Source: Rhea pennata (lineage: Eukaryota > Chordata > Aves > Rheiformes > Rheidae). Taken from it: a DNA stretch of 64,000 bases. The notes under the pieces were generated by a model. It was not told where the DNA came from. It did no database searches and saw only the letters and a program-made list of their open reading frames with translations. This document shows positions 13,935 through 27,200 of the stretch, in pieces. The stretch is from NCBI RefSeq assembly GCF_028389875.1, contig NC_084702.1, forward strand, positions 53,478,053 to 53,542,052. Reading direction: 5' to 3'. Both the position numbers and the translations under genes were made by a program. The stretch's first letter is position 1. Each line of letters begins with the position of its first letter.

Positions 13935-15590
13935 GAATCACAGCACAATTTAGGTTGAAAGAGTCCTTTAAAGGTCATCTAGTCCAACTTCCTGCTCCAA
14001 GCAGGACCTACTTCAAAGTCAGGTCAGGTTCTTCAGGGCCTTGTCCAGTTGAGTTTTGAGTATCTCCAAGGATGGAGAGTCCACCCACTTTCTGGGCAAC
14101 CTGTTTCAATGCTTTACAACTCTCATTACAAAAAAACTCATTTATATAGCCTGCTGCAATTCCTCTTCCTGCAGCTTATGTCCATCACTTCTCTTCCTTT
14201 TACTGTGCATTTCCAGAAGGACTCTATAACCACCAACTAGAAGGATGAAGACTGCAATTAGATCCCCCACCTTAGCTTTCACTTCTCCAGGATGAACAAG
14301 GCCAGTTCCCTCAGCCTCCTGTTGCACATCCTGTGCTCCAGTGTCCTCATCATCTCAGTAGTCCTGTGCTAGACTTTTTTCACACTGTCACTGTCTTTCA
14401 TGTAATGGGATCTCCAAAACTGGACACCAATGCAGCCTCATGGGTGCTGAGTAAAGGAGAATAATCACTTCCCCTGACCTGCTGGCCACGGACTTGCAAA
14501 CACAGTCCAGTATATGGTTGGCTTTCATCACTGCAAGACTGCATTACTGATTCATGTTCAACTTGTCCAGCACAACCTCCAGATTCCTTCTTTGCAAAGC
14601 TGCCTCCTAGTTGGTCAGCACTCAGCTTGTACTGTTGCATGGAGTTGTTCTGTGTCGGGTGCAAGACTTTGCATTTGTCCTTGCTGAACTTTGTGAGGTT
14701 TGCATTGGCACTTTTCTTTAGCTCACTGAGGTCCCTCAGAATGGCAGCTCCACCCTACAGAAAGTCAACCACTTCCCACCCTATTTAGTGTCACTTGCAA
14801 ATTTGCTGAGTACACTCCTCCCATTAACTAGGTCATTAAAGAAGATATTAAACAACAGTCGGCTCAATATCAACCCCTGAGAGTTAACTAGATGCCAGCT
14901 GGTTAGCATAACCATATATCCCCAGCCGCCAGCTAGACTTAAGATCACTATGACACTCTGATCCCAGTGGCTCAAGTTTTCATCCACCTTGTACTCCACC
15001 CCTCCAAACCATATCTCCACAATTTACTACAAGGATACTATAGAAGATGGTGTCAAAAGCCTTGCTAAGACAAGGCAAATGACATCCACTGTTCTCCCCT
15101 CATCCACAGAGCCATCATAAAAGGCAATTAGGTTGATCAGCTACGATTTTTCCTTGAAAAACATGTCCTGGCTTTTCCCAAATATTTTCTTGTCCTTCTT
15201 GTGCCTGAACGTAGCTTCCAAGAGGATTTGCTTCATAATCTTACCAGGGATTGAAGGGAGATAAACCACCATGATGTTCTCTGAATCACACTTCTTGCCC
15301 TTTTTAAAGATGAGTGGCAACAATTTCCTTTCTCCAGGCATCACAAAACTCCTCTAATCACCAAGACCTTACAGAAATGATACAGTCTCTCATTGACACC
15401 CACTAGCCACCTCTACACCCTTGCTGCATCATGTCTGGTCCAATGGGATTATGTATTTTATCTGCTTAAGTGTTCCACAACTCAGTCTTCCCTTACTCTT
15501 TGGTAGTGCGTATTTCTCAGTAATGATCAAGACTGTATTTTTGTAGCCCTAATTTATTCACCTTTTAAAACAGTGGTCATGAACACATCT
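13935..15590 (-). mobile_element. CR1 LINE fragment, degenerate reverse transcriptase
   Basis: This is a 3' portion of a chicken-repeat-1 non-LTR retrotransposon lying on the minus strand, with its 3' end near 13935 ('gaatcaca...gttgaaagagtcctttaaaggtcatctagtccaac' read on the plus strand is the CR1 tail in antisense). Reading minus, the frame over 15344-15141 carries a degenerate form of the RT segment usually seen as FKKGKK...NY.PVSL.S.PGK, and the frame over 15020-14781 shows SQGL.LS.LLFNIFFNDL followed by FASDTK, where active copies have FADDTK. Frames are broken by stops and shifts and one catalytic Asp is replaced, so the copy is dead. The 5' limit is approximate, because similarity fades after about 15.5 kb. 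Confidence 0.9.
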
Positions 15591-15599
15591 GGCCATCAC

Positions 15600-18500
15600 C
15601 AAATATCAGTAAATCTACTCTAGAATACTTTAGAAAAGAAGTTCATTTTGGTGCAAGATTTAGATCTGTCTTTGGAGTATACCAGACCACATCAAAAATC
15701 AAGGGCTGTAGTTTTCAATAAAATACTCAGAGGAATGCATCATACAGATTTCATGATGAGCAATCCATCTCAAACCTTACTAGCAGACCACTGCACCTTT
15801 TCCTCTACTGCCCAATACCTTCTTCAGCAACAAAGAATAATAGAGGAAATATTCCTCACAGCAATTCATTTCCAAGTTTCCCTTTTTGACTAAGTTACAG
15901 GAAGCATTTCAATTAAAAAGACTGAATTCCTTGATCTTTTATGCTCTTAATACCACTCAGGCAAAGGGGGATTTTGTTGGCAACCTTGGAAAACTCCTGG
16001 AAATACACTCTGTTTTTTCTCTGCAGAATCTTGATGTTAAGCCCATCAAAGTCAGTGCAAAGATTTTATTGCTTTTCAACACTTCCGTTTTTCTAATACT
16101 GCAGCTGCAATGTTTTAATTAAGAGTAGGCTGTTTCCGATAGGAACTCTAGTTTGTCAAAAGTATATACACTTTATGTTTAGTTGCTTTGATCTTGACAT
16201 GGCATGTGAATTCTGAGCTTCTCAAACAGTTCAAAATAAGAATACTTTAGCTATTTAATTTTTATTATCTTTGATTCCAGTTTCTCTTTGGACTAAAAGA
16301 AAGGCAAATAGTTATTTGGCAAATGCCAGCACTTTGCCAAAAGTTCAGTGTTTCCTGGCAATGCAGACAGATTTAACACTGTAAAGGACCGTACACTCAT
16401 CTTTTCAAAAGAGATTCTGTACATATTTATTTTTCCATAATTGTGTGTAGAATTCCCACAGACTATGGTGTTTCACTTGATGTCTTGCTGAAATGCTAAA
16501 GTCACAACATCTAGTGAACACTATTGCTTTACCAAAGTCTTAGAGTTGATGCAGCATTATACAGCTCTCCTGCTCTATTCATTGCTTTTCTGGCTCATAT
16601 TTGCTTGTCTTCTGCCCATCCACATGGAAGTCAGTGTGTTCTACTGCAGATGTTAATATTGCACAAATGTAACAGTGTACAAACAGCATCTACACAAGGA
16701 TTCCTGCCTGTCCCTGTGAAGCAGCTATTCTTTCAACAGTATCACTGGTTTTGTAATTTGCCTTAATCAGGAGATTTGATCAGTAGGACACCACTGCCGC
16801 CGGTGGCATATACGATTGGAGTTGCATGGATTTAAGCACACTTTCATCTTTAGAGCACTTGCCAATCCACAATGTGAGATGGAGCACACCCTCTTAGAAA
16901 AGGCAAGTAACTTAGCAAATTCATTCTACCAGGAAAACAGTAATCATCCTCAAGTTCAAAGGAAAAAAATTGGTACAGGGGACATTGTTGTTAATGCTCA
17001 GAAAGGCTGTATGTAGTGTGTAAATTCCCTAATGGGAGATATCCACTCAATTTCAGGAATCAGCCTCACCCTGCAAGGTTGGAGGAAAGAGTGACCAGAG
17101 CAGTAAGGTTAGGTAGTCAGTCAGGGAAACCTTAATTTTTTCTTTTCTCCTGAATATTCTGTAAAGTCTTGGCAAAAGTCACAGGAGGATATACTGAAGA
17201 CTCAAGAGAGGGAAATTTATGCAAGGTATAGCAAATCACAATGATGCAGTACATCTTAATTTTTACCTCCCCATGACAGCAAGAACAAAGCTGGTCCACA
17301 GCTGTAAAAGAAAATGATACTAATGAGGCCAGGAGTAATCCATCTCCTGTTAAATATACTGCATGTCTCCCACTGGCTTCAGTAGGAGTGAAATCAGACC
17401 CACAATTTATGGGTATATTCAGAAACTATTATACACTGCAAGATGGGCTTACTGAATAACGTCAGTTACAGACATGAAGAAAGGGAGCTATTTTCAAACT
17501 GCTCTAAATGGAAAATGCAATGGTATCTCCAGGGATCTTTCTAAGCACTCTTTAGAAATATTATTTGGATTTACACTTCTCAGGCTCTGTCTTTCTATAA
17601 TCTCACCTGCTTTCTGTAACAGTGGAAGACTCTTGACTATCTATGCCTTCCAACATGCAGCACTAAAATTTATACAATTTATCCAGCTTGACTCCATATT
17701 TCAGAACTGAAGAGTTCTAAACTGTTTAACAGCTATGGAAGTTAAAGACTGGTGTCATAAGCTGTAAGTCATTTTCTTGGTTTACAGATGCTTCCTTTGA
17801 TATGTCGTAAAAATGCTGGTAATTGAATCCCATAGGGGGCTGTTTTCAGAGCAGTTTGTGAATCGAATTCTGTTAACAGATAATGAGTTTCTGATGCTTC
17901 CCTCTGTAGGAATGGAGTTCTGCTACTCCTAAACATTCCCAGTTCTCACTGAAGCTGCAGATGTTTGAGGATGCAGCCCTTCAAATGGACTGACCGTTTT
18001 TGTAGAGTGTGTTTTCAAGTGGATGTACAGAAGTTAAAATAAGGAGGAAGGTACAGGACTCCAGGTTTGTAAACATAATTCAGCAATCTGTAAGAAAGGA
18101 GAAAACAGCATATGAACATAATCTGGAGGCTATTTTCAAATATTCATTACGTTTACCCAGGTGCAAGAGGCTGAGCACTATCCTCACAGGGTCCTGTTGG
18201 TCCAGAGATGTATAGCACCTCAAATCTAAGCAGTCAATAAACTGGAGAGCCCCTGTCTGCTGCCTTGCCCAACTGTTTTAAGCGTTTTCTTTTTTTCTGT
18301 CAAGCCTCACAGATTTGGCCTGTAGGCAGCAATCAATGCTATAAAGTTACCAGGTCTGCACTCCCTGTGCCTTCTCACAAGCAAATGATTTTGCTGTTAT
18401 TCACTCTGGTTGCCACTCACTCTTGCAACATGGCCTGGTTAGTATCTGTTATTAACCTGAATCCCAAAACCAAACTGCTCTGAACTGCCTGAAGAAAAGT

Positions 18501-20210
18501 GAGAGAGAAAGAGAAAGAGAGAGAGAGAAAGCTCTTAGATGCTGGCATGAGGATTTATGCTTCTCCAGGCAATACTGACAAATCCTGTTTTGAACAGAAT
18601 ATTTAGACCCTAACCAGGGATCATGCCAAACTTTCCTGACTCTGGTCTTTGCTTCCTGGCTTTCTTCCAGTTCCTGTTAAAGCCTCTCTAGGCAGCTGTA
18701 GCCATTCAGGAGAGGCAGTGTTTCTTCACTGCTTGGTAAGGCCTATTCAGTAATGCAGACATGAGACACAATTCAATATATTCAGGGTCCTGGATATGGA
18801 AGTAGCTGCACTGGCTTTTTTTGGGCATGGCCAAGGTTTTACAATCTGGCCCAAAGTCAGGGGCAATTAGGGAAGGGAGAATCACACTCTGGTTCCTGTT
18901 TTGTGCCAGGGGAGACATAATCCACACCAGCCCCCTGTTTGGCACTGACTGCTTCCTCTCTGCCCTGCACAGCTGCACTGGCCAACACATCTAGGGGAAG
19001 GGTGAAGTCCGGGCTCCCTCCCTCCCCTCTCCCGTTCACCCTACCTTCACCCCTTCACACAAGAGGAGACAAGCAGCTGAGTAGGGGCCTGTGGTTCTGC
19101 CCTTCTGCACATGGCACCCTCACACAGAGGGTCAAAGCTTTTGACTTTGATTTGTGCTTTTCTGGGTTTTTTGGACAGCTAGTAGAAGAGGCCAATATGA
19201 CAAGGGCTATGTGGAGGAATCTCTTCCACTGTAAGGCAAGGCATTTGTTCATCATTGCACTGGAGAAAGCTACCAAAATACATAGGGAGAATTACCTTTG
19301 GCAACTATCATCACATTAGTAACATTAAGAACAAAGTAAGAGATCAGCATCAGATACTTACCTGGGAAATTCTCACCTTTCAGCAAACTCACTTTGTGTC
19401 TATTTAGATCTTTTTGACCACAGAACAATACTCCTCACCTATACAGCCAAAGAAAATTAAGCAGCTTCTTTCAATGACTAAATTTCTGTTTGATATTGCT
19501 GCTTTTAAATTCAACAGAAGTCTAGAGTTCCACGGAGCCCCGACATCTCCCAGTACAGAAGAAAACATAAAGCACTATATTATACCTAGAAGAGAATTCT
19601 GAGAGGTAAAATACACACCTGCACATACACACACACCCATAATGCTATGAAGCATCCACACTGAGAACTGCTGTCCCTATGTATACTCCTACCTCCTGCA
19701 GGTAGATGATACATTCCATCCTCTCAAGCATATTGTCCCCCAGCATGTGAGAGGACTAAAGACACTGCATGACTAGGAGGAGGTACAGTCCTGGGCAAGG
19801 ACCCTTCCTGATGGCCATCTGCAGAATAGCAGAGCCCCTCTCTAGCTCCATGATTCCATATGCCAGACACAGACAGTTTACATCTGGGGGAAGTGAGGAG
19901 AGGGCTGCAACCCAGTGCTGCACATGTGCACAGCACAGACCAGGCTGCAAGGCTGTGCGAAACCAGAGCCAGCTATGTGAATCTCACTTTCTGCACGCAA
20001 GGCCTGGCAGAGCAGTCATATTCATTTACACATCCAGACTTCTTAGTGTCAACCTGAAATGCACATATGCATGACAAATAAATTTTATTGATCTGTCTAA
20101 AAGATGTTGCCCTTATATTCTGCAAAGTGACCCTATGTCCTAAGATCAAGGGGTTCATTCAAGAAAATATCCTTTGTTTGTCTGTCATTATATCCTCCAA
20201 TAAAATATGT
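15600..20210. other. Gene-poor interval, no gene seen
   Basis: No gene is supportable. A purine-rich GA simple repeat lies at about 18500-18530. A somewhat more GC-rich patch at 18.9-19.1 kb yields overlapping frames of 60-126 codons on both strands, but these overlap one another and show no domain, so they look like composition artefacts. Confidence 0.55.
18500..18530. repeat. GA-rich microsatellite
   Basis: An impure (GA)n/(GAAA)n purine tract of about 31 bp, visible directly in the sequence. Confidence 0.85.
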
Positions 20211-20214
20211 AGCA

Positions 20215-20560
20215 CTATCAGATTTCCTCCTCCTGTTCACCTTTCCATATTAAACAGTTCTGGTCTTTTAAAGTTCTCCTCACGCAGTTTCTCCTCCCCA
20301 GGCATTGGATAATTTTCATTGCTTTACTGTGGACTCTCTCTTATACAATAGCCTCCTTTAATCTCTTCTCCAGTTAGAGCCAGTCATCTGCCAGAAGCTT
20401 TTCAGGATATGAGAAGGAAAAAGATTTTCCACATCTTTAATTGTATCGAGTTGAAATTTTAGAAGAGCTATGTTCTCCCTAAGCATCTGCATCTCCTTAT
20501 TAAATAGGTTGCCTTCATCAGACTGGCAACGTTTATCACAGCCAGCCTTGACCTGACCTT
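20215..20560 (-). mobile_element. Possible ancient CR1 remnant (antisense)
   Basis: Phrases such as 'cattgctttactgtggactctctc' and 'ctcttctccagttagagcc' recall antisense CR1 text about loss of sharp borders and heavy decay. No protein frame survives. The call is weak and rests on word order only. Confidence 0.28.
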
Positions 20561-21880
20561 CTTCTGAAAAGGAAATGTGCCTGAGGCTTATGATTGCTCT
20601 TCTGCTTTGCTATGTCTCTTTAAGGGATCATGGGAAATCATATCTGACAACCACAAAGAATGAACAGGGGAAGTGTTAACCCTAAGGAAAAAATCTACAG
20701 GAGGGCAGGCATAAGTAGTATTCAGGCTTCTTAAGTCTAAAACCTCTTACAGTTAAAAGAAGGCCAGGAAGAAAAGGAGAAGGGGAAAGAAAGAGGGAGA
20801 CAGAAAGCAGAAGATTCTTCATTGTTCTCTAAGGTGGTCCTTCAAAGGGTGAGCTAATCCTTGGGGATATACAAGTAGAACTACTGGACAGCAAAGTGAG
20901 AAAAAAAGAAAAGTCCAGTAGGAACCATATAGCAAGGGCATGAACAAAAATCAACAGGACAGTTCTCAGATGATCTGAGCGGCAGGATGCAGAAAAGGGA
21001 AAAAGACCACTAGTAGGATATTCCTGGGGCTAATTAAGGGAACGGTTCTGCATAAGGCAAATGCCTCTCTTCTTGACTGACAGCAAGTACAGGAAGATCA
21101 TATTGTGAGAAATCAAGCTGAACAACTAAAGAGGGGAATGAGACAGAGAGAAAAATTGCCCAGTAAACACTAAAAAGAAGCTCTTCTTCCTGTAGAGCAC
21201 AGGCTGTTCATCTACAAGAGGTCAGGCAAGATTTTCCTCAGACGTACAACACAACACAGATTGCTGGGTTCACCCTAGGTTTCATCTAATCCCTAAATCA
21301 TCTGTTATCTACTACTGCTGGAGGCAGAAAAATAGAGCAGAGGTCTGACCTACTCACACCAACTCCAAAGTCCAATAAAATCCCTGGAAAATTTTTCATT
21401 GGCTTTTCTGGTACTTGGATTAGGCTGCTATATTCTAATGCTAAAGAGCATTTGACCAGAAATAAGTAAGACAAAGCAACACATCCATCATCCAAAATTA
21501 ATTACACATCAGCTGAAAACCTGACTCACCAAAACAAAATGTTATGCAGAGTCCAGTAAAACAAGTCATCCTCTTTTCTGGCTGTCTGCTCTTTAGATGG
21601 TGATATATGCTTTCTCAGGTTAGAAGCAGATCCAACAAGGTTAACCGAACAATAATAGCTCTGACAGAAGAAATGTCAAAGTCTGATGCGGCAGGACTAA
21701 GGTAGCAGTGGGTTCTGCCTGGGCAGGAAATGAAGGAGTCTTTAGTCTTACAATCATTTTTGCTTCTTTCCTTTGAGTTCATCTCTCCTTGTCTCTTGTC
21801 TCAAGGGACCAAGAAACCACAAGCATGATGCCAGGTGTGGTCTCATCCCACCTGTCTAGAACAGGAACTTGCTACCATCT

Positions 21881-21940
21881 CTTGCACCTAAGGTGCAAGA
21901 GAAAATTTGTGCAAGAGAAATTTATTGCAAGAGAAAATTG
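21881..21940. repeat. Short palindrome followed by a small tandem repeat
   Basis: Positions 21881-21899 form a near-perfect hairpin with two 9-bp arms and one central base. The right arm starts a motif of the form 'gcaagagaaaatt' that recurs about three times to 21940 at roughly 18 bp spacing. Confidence 0.7.
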
Positions 21941-22168
21941 TACCAAATTACAATGGTATTTTCTCGCCACAAATCACAGTGTCCAATTTTCTGCTTATTA
22001 AAAGGAAAGATACAAAAATCTTGTTTCCTTTAATAAGGCCATTATGCAGTTTTTCAGAATAAAACTGATGTTCATATCTAGAGTGCCTTTTGAGTATGTA
22101 AAAATGACTGTGGCATTTGCTAAGCGTAGACAATTATCAGATAAAGATGAACAAGGCTGGTATGTGAA

Positions 22169-22191
<23 letters not shown>
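22169..22191. repeat. (AT)n microsatellite
   Basis: About 11 uninterrupted AT units, followed by a mixed ACACATATAT tail. Confidence 0.95.
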
Positions 22192-22199
<8 letters not shown>

Positions 22200-25100
22200 T
22201 TTAATCCTGTTAGCTATAAGAAGCCACAGTGAGGGTGGAAAAATACTGCAACCATAAGACAGGCACAAAATACATTATCCCTTAGATTCCTTCACAAAAA
22301 AAAATTCAGGGTGCTGAATTGAAAAGTATAGGCTAGAAATAACACTAATGTCTGCTGAATTACTCAAATGCTTCCTAGTTCTGTCCCCCCCACACACACC
22401 CCCCACACCCCCGAGGGCTTGTTTCAGCACAAAAGCTGAGGCTGACGTGTTTTCATGTTTTGTTTACAGTAGGCGGATGAAACCTCTCTGTGTTCATAAA
22501 AGGATACATTTCAAACCCTTGGGCTAGAGGAGGTGTTCCACTCTTGCTTGGTGCTTCTACAGAGAGGGGACAGCTTTCAGATCAACTCCTGGAGGTTAAT
22601 TATGAGACATCTTGAAGCTCTGCAGCTCTCAGTTGCCTTGACCACATCTCCTCTTCAGTCTGTCCCACCACCCACAGCAGCTGGTTCCAATCCTTTTCCA
22701 AAGACAGTGTGGCAGGCAATTTTAGCACTCTGAGGAGGTTTCCTTGCCTGAAAAGGGGGTACAAAGCAAAACAATGGATAAATCTTGCATTAAGACAGTA
22801 ACTTAGACTCAGAGAAGGACAGATTTCTCGATGTAAACATTTCAGGACTGGGACAAAAGATTCATAGATTATATAAAGCAACTCTGACCTTCTAAATGAC
22901 ATAAAGTACCTTTTACTTGGTGTTGCTAAAATGTACTGTAAAATGGGGACCTGATTCCTTACAGGGCCTCTGGACTCTACGGGAAAGCAAATAAATAAAT
23001 AGTCATAATTAATCTCACTTCTCACACACATCACAGTCAGGGTCAATTTCCCTTCCTGTTGATGATTAGACTAGTCAGAAAAATGAAATTGTTTCATTTC
23101 TGTTGCAAAGAGTCCATGTTTATGTTTTTAGTTTCTAAATTCAGAGTTAAAAAAGCAAAATGAAAATGTTCTAAAAATAATAAATAAATGCCAGTCTTTA
23201 GAAAAAAAAATGATGCAGCCTGATCCCATGTGTCTGAACTTCCAATGCTGAGGTAGCAATTTCATCAGCTTATAAAAAAATCTGAAATAATGTTATAGAG
23301 AGTGTTGGTGGGCAGAGGTGGAATGTAATATTTTACCAGACACGTTTTCTACTCAGGGAATGGAAATCTTCTGGAAACCTTTAAGAACACCCTAATAAAT
23401 CTACTTGTGTATATCATCTTATGGCAACTGTTTCTGCTTTTTTTCAAGCTGTAATTATTAAGGCTTTTCTCACTGTTTATATGAATAGAGGATCTCAACA
23501 CCATATGCTTACTTTCTCATGTGTCATCCTGCTCCCACAAAATACAATAGGAAATTGTTCATGGCAGTAAGATTGAGTCTATAGTTAATGATATTACAGT
23601 AATTTTGTCATCAAACAAATCTGGAGCAATGAATCTGAGATAGAGATCTGAAGAAACAAAAGCACTACATTCACTACAAAGTCCTTGCTGGCAACAACCA
23701 AGTGGAGAGTCTGACAGATTTTGTTGCTGTTGTTCTACAGAATATTTCATGAGGTTTTCAACCCTGTTCCAGCCCATCCTTATATAGGAGTCCTCTAAGA
23801 AGGTAGTTACCTCATCACAAACTTCCAATCTAGATGACAAAAAACCTGCATTTTTGGGACATCTTGATAAATTCTTCTCAAAAGTGAATCTTGTACATAT
23901 TTTTATGCAGTAGAAAAACAATCCAATGCCTGGCATAAACAATATAAAAAACAGTAGTAAGCCAATGTAAATATAGATTATTTATTTCACAGTCCAAAAG
24001 AAGAAAATAGGCTTTGCAGGGAAATTACCTGGTTTTAAAGAGACCGTTAAAGGCTTTTTGCTAGCATCCAGTTCTAGGATCCTTTGAAGAACTGTCATGC
24101 TAACAAGCATATATTTGAGTAGGACTTCATATTCTCAATTTGACATTTTTTGTTATCCTGAAGTGAAAAGGGAATAGCTCAGCAGGTTTTTACAGGATTG
24201 AAGATTCAATGAAAGAAGCAACCTTACAAGGGTCCCTGTCTCTCTGTAAGTGATAAAAAGATAAACTTTATAAAAATTTGAGGAAAAGTGTGAAAGATAC
24301 ATAGTCAGGTCTTGCTCTTCCTTTATTACAAAAAAAAGGCTATAAGCATCTGAATATCTTGATGCAAACTGCCAATACTTTTTTTTCTTGATGGTTTTGC
24401 CTTCTCATTATCAGGTTGCAAGTGAAAGTGGCTTCAGGCAGAGATTGTGGAACAGGTACAAAAATCAAGTACCTTTTGGAGGAAAGAGATCTCTCCTGCC
24501 AGCGCTAGAGACAGATCCCTGTGAAAGTGCCCTGGGTCTATACAAGTTCTTCTTTTCTACAGACCCAGTAAATTCTACCCAAAAGCTGACCAAATGAGCA
24601 TCTGAACAAAGCTGAACCTCACTCACACACATATAAAAAAATATATAACCTGCAGGTTATCTTTCTGCTAAGGCATATTTAATTGATATTAAGAACAAAA
24701 TTTATCAGAATACATGACCAAAGAGACAAAACTGATACCTAATAGAACAGTTTTAGGACTGCTGCAGTTCTGAACTATTTAGAAAACTTTTACATCTCTA
24801 TCCTTTGAGAGATCACTATTTTAAGGATGTTATAGAACCTAAGCTTTGACTGGATTATATTGAGACATTCAAAGTAAAAAAAAAAAAAAAAAAATGAGGA
24901 TAGTAACTAAGGGGAGGAGCCCCAGAAATTTGTAACTGGACAAAATCCATCTGAAAACAGTTTTGTTGTCTCAGAGTCTAAACTGATTACAAGACGAGGG
25001 GAAGGAGATATTGGCAATCTGGAGTCTCAGTATCGCTACAAAGTTAAACTGGATGATTTTACAAACTTTCCCCAGATTTTACCCTGAAAGGATATAACAC

Positions 25101-26509
25101 TGTACTTATGTAAAGAATGTATTCTTTCTTCTTTCCCAAAGCATCTGCTGGCACAGACTACTGGCAACAGATTAATAAACACAATAGGATTTCTTCTTGT
25201 CTAGTGCAGCCATCTTTTTATATTCCTGCATGTGATCCCAACTGGACAGGAGTGTATTAGCACCTCAACTTCAGATATTTTAGTTTCTCTAATACTTTTT
25301 AACTTCAGCTTTCCTGAAAAGCACAAAAGCTGTGACACGCATGAAGAGTTTGCCAGTAATAAATACTTTTCTTGTTCTCCATTTACTAGTCAAGGAGACA
25401 ACATAATGGATTTAATCAACATTGCACTCTCCCAGGCCAGTATCTGATAGTGTGTGGTATTCTGTATAGTTGTTGACTCCACAGATGAGTTCCACAAGAG
25501 ACGTTTCCTCGGACTACTGAAAAGAAATTTTAAGTCTAGAAGGTCATTGTGATTGTAGTGGTAATGGTATTCTTCTTCTTCTTCATACTGCACTATGTAA
25601 GTACTGTGCTAGCAGTAACCTGCCCCAGCCCTTCGCAGAGCTACAGAATGCTAGGGCAGGCTTTGTGGGCTTTGCTACTTAGAGGATTATGAAAGCATCA
25701 GTATCGTAGGTTGCCTGGAGTGGAGTCTTGCTGATTTGCAAAGCTCTTTCCCTGAGTATATTAAAGCTTTTGGAATTACCTTGTTAATTTGTAATCTAAG
25801 ATTCTGCATTAACCTCCATGCTAGGTATTTATATGCACTCTTCTGCACTGTAAATTGGTCAGGAAGAACAAATAATGTCCCTAGTTAAAAACTGAAAAAC
25901 AAATCCAGATGAAGTTTAGATAAACTGATCTTGGAGAAATGGTCTATAAATTAACGAGATTGATTTTTCGGCTGGGTTTTCCTCTCTCACAGTGAAATTT
26001 TCTGGTAACACACATATGCAAAGCTAATTGACATTAATGAAGCTGTTTTCTTTGTAGACTTTTAATACAAGAAGTGGAGGTCACTTTTCCAGGTCATTAG
26101 ATGGAGAGGATCAATATCAACATAATTCATTTGAACTTAGCCTCCTAGAATTAATTTCGGATTGTTCTATAATTGTTCATACAAAATAGCTCCTGCCAAG
26201 CTAGGGATAGCCTAGCAATTCAACGATGTCTCATGAGTTTTTAAGTTATCAGAAATTCAGAATATCTGACAAAATGTATGCCCTGAGAAAAATTTCAAAT
26301 CCATAATATTTAACTAAAGCAATGAAGTTCCTCTGCACCAAGAGAATCTTAGGGAGATCAGAAAAGGCTAATCAGACTTAGGTATCCATTAGTCCTATTG
26401 TTCTTGTGCATTTAGTGAGAACAGGAAGTAGAAATTATTCTTCCCTCCAGCAACAAGTGTAGGAAGAAAGGGAACTTTTCAGAACACACCACAACCAGCA
26501 AGAGACAGC

Positions 26510-27200
26510 TGTCAGGCCTTGAGGGCACTACAGGTCTTATTGGCCCTGCCCAGCCTCCCCCAGGGCCTCTCCCCACCCTGCCCAGGGACCCTGGACCCAT
26601 TTCAGCTCAGCCCTGGGCTGTCAGTCCCTGCTCCCTTGCTCAGGGACTATGGGATGGGGCCACAGCTGCCAAGCGCTCTGCCCTGCCTGCTGTGCTATCA
26701 TGTTCTGCTCCCCTGTACTTAAGGGGCAGTGGGCTCTCACTGCACACTGACAGCAATATTTTGTTTGTCTCAACACATGTAATACTGGAAAACTCAGCTG
26801 AATCTCTGTATAGAGCACTTATCACTTATATCCCAGTTAGTGGATGTGATATATGGGCTGGTGCAGCTGGAAGTCACAAAGGATTATGTGCTGGGAGAAC
26901 AGCAACATTAGGTTGGACCTAAGGTGTGAGCCCTTTCAAGGGGTCCTTTGGAGAGGGACATATCTTGGTGGTATATCCCTCACTGCTCTCCAGCATTTTA
27001 GATACTCCCCTGCTCCATGACACCATGCCCCATATGCTGGTTGGCACATCTTGGGTCACAGGTGGCGGGCAGTAGCACACGAGACACACACACAGCTGTC
27101 AGGAAATGTGGCAGTGTGTGTGTCTGATGCTGAGTGCACAGCCCTGGCAGGCCTGGATGCAGGGGGATGCATCCAGGTATGGAGATGTCCAGGTATGGAC
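26510..27200. repeat. GC-rich unclassified interspersed element (LTR-like?)
   Basis: This block is much richer in G and C than its surroundings (for example 26541-26720), with abrupt composition borders near 26510 and 27200. It contains a perfect 10-bp inverted repeat with a 6-base loop at 27152-27177 and a short direct repeat of 'ccaggtatgga' at about 27173-27197. It has no long open frame that looks like a protein. The composition fits a solo LTR or other inserted repeat, but I cannot identify target-site duplications or LTR termini with confidence, so the class is left open. Confidence 0.35.

Larger units (their letters stand above)
20561..26505. other. Gene-poor interval, no gene seen
   Basis: No gene is supportable. 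The longest open frames are on the minus strand, 148 codons at 22600-23046 and 127 codons at 23559-23942. Neither has a recognisable domain, flanking splice signals that join to anything, or a partner exon. A small hairpin-plus-tandem structure lies at 21881-21940, an (AT)n tract at about 22169-22191, a C/CA-rich tract near 22384-22412, and a 19-nt A run at 24876-24894. Confidence 0.5.

Noticed and set aside
22600-23046. Minus-strand 148-codon open frame
   Set aside because: No domain, no splice partners and no codon bias that I can argue for. One such frame in 64 kb is within chance expectation.
23559-23942. Minus-strand 127-codon open frame with a hydrophobic start
   Set aside because: Not recognised, no supporting promoter or splice context. 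The hydrophobic stretch is what AT-rich sequence often gives.
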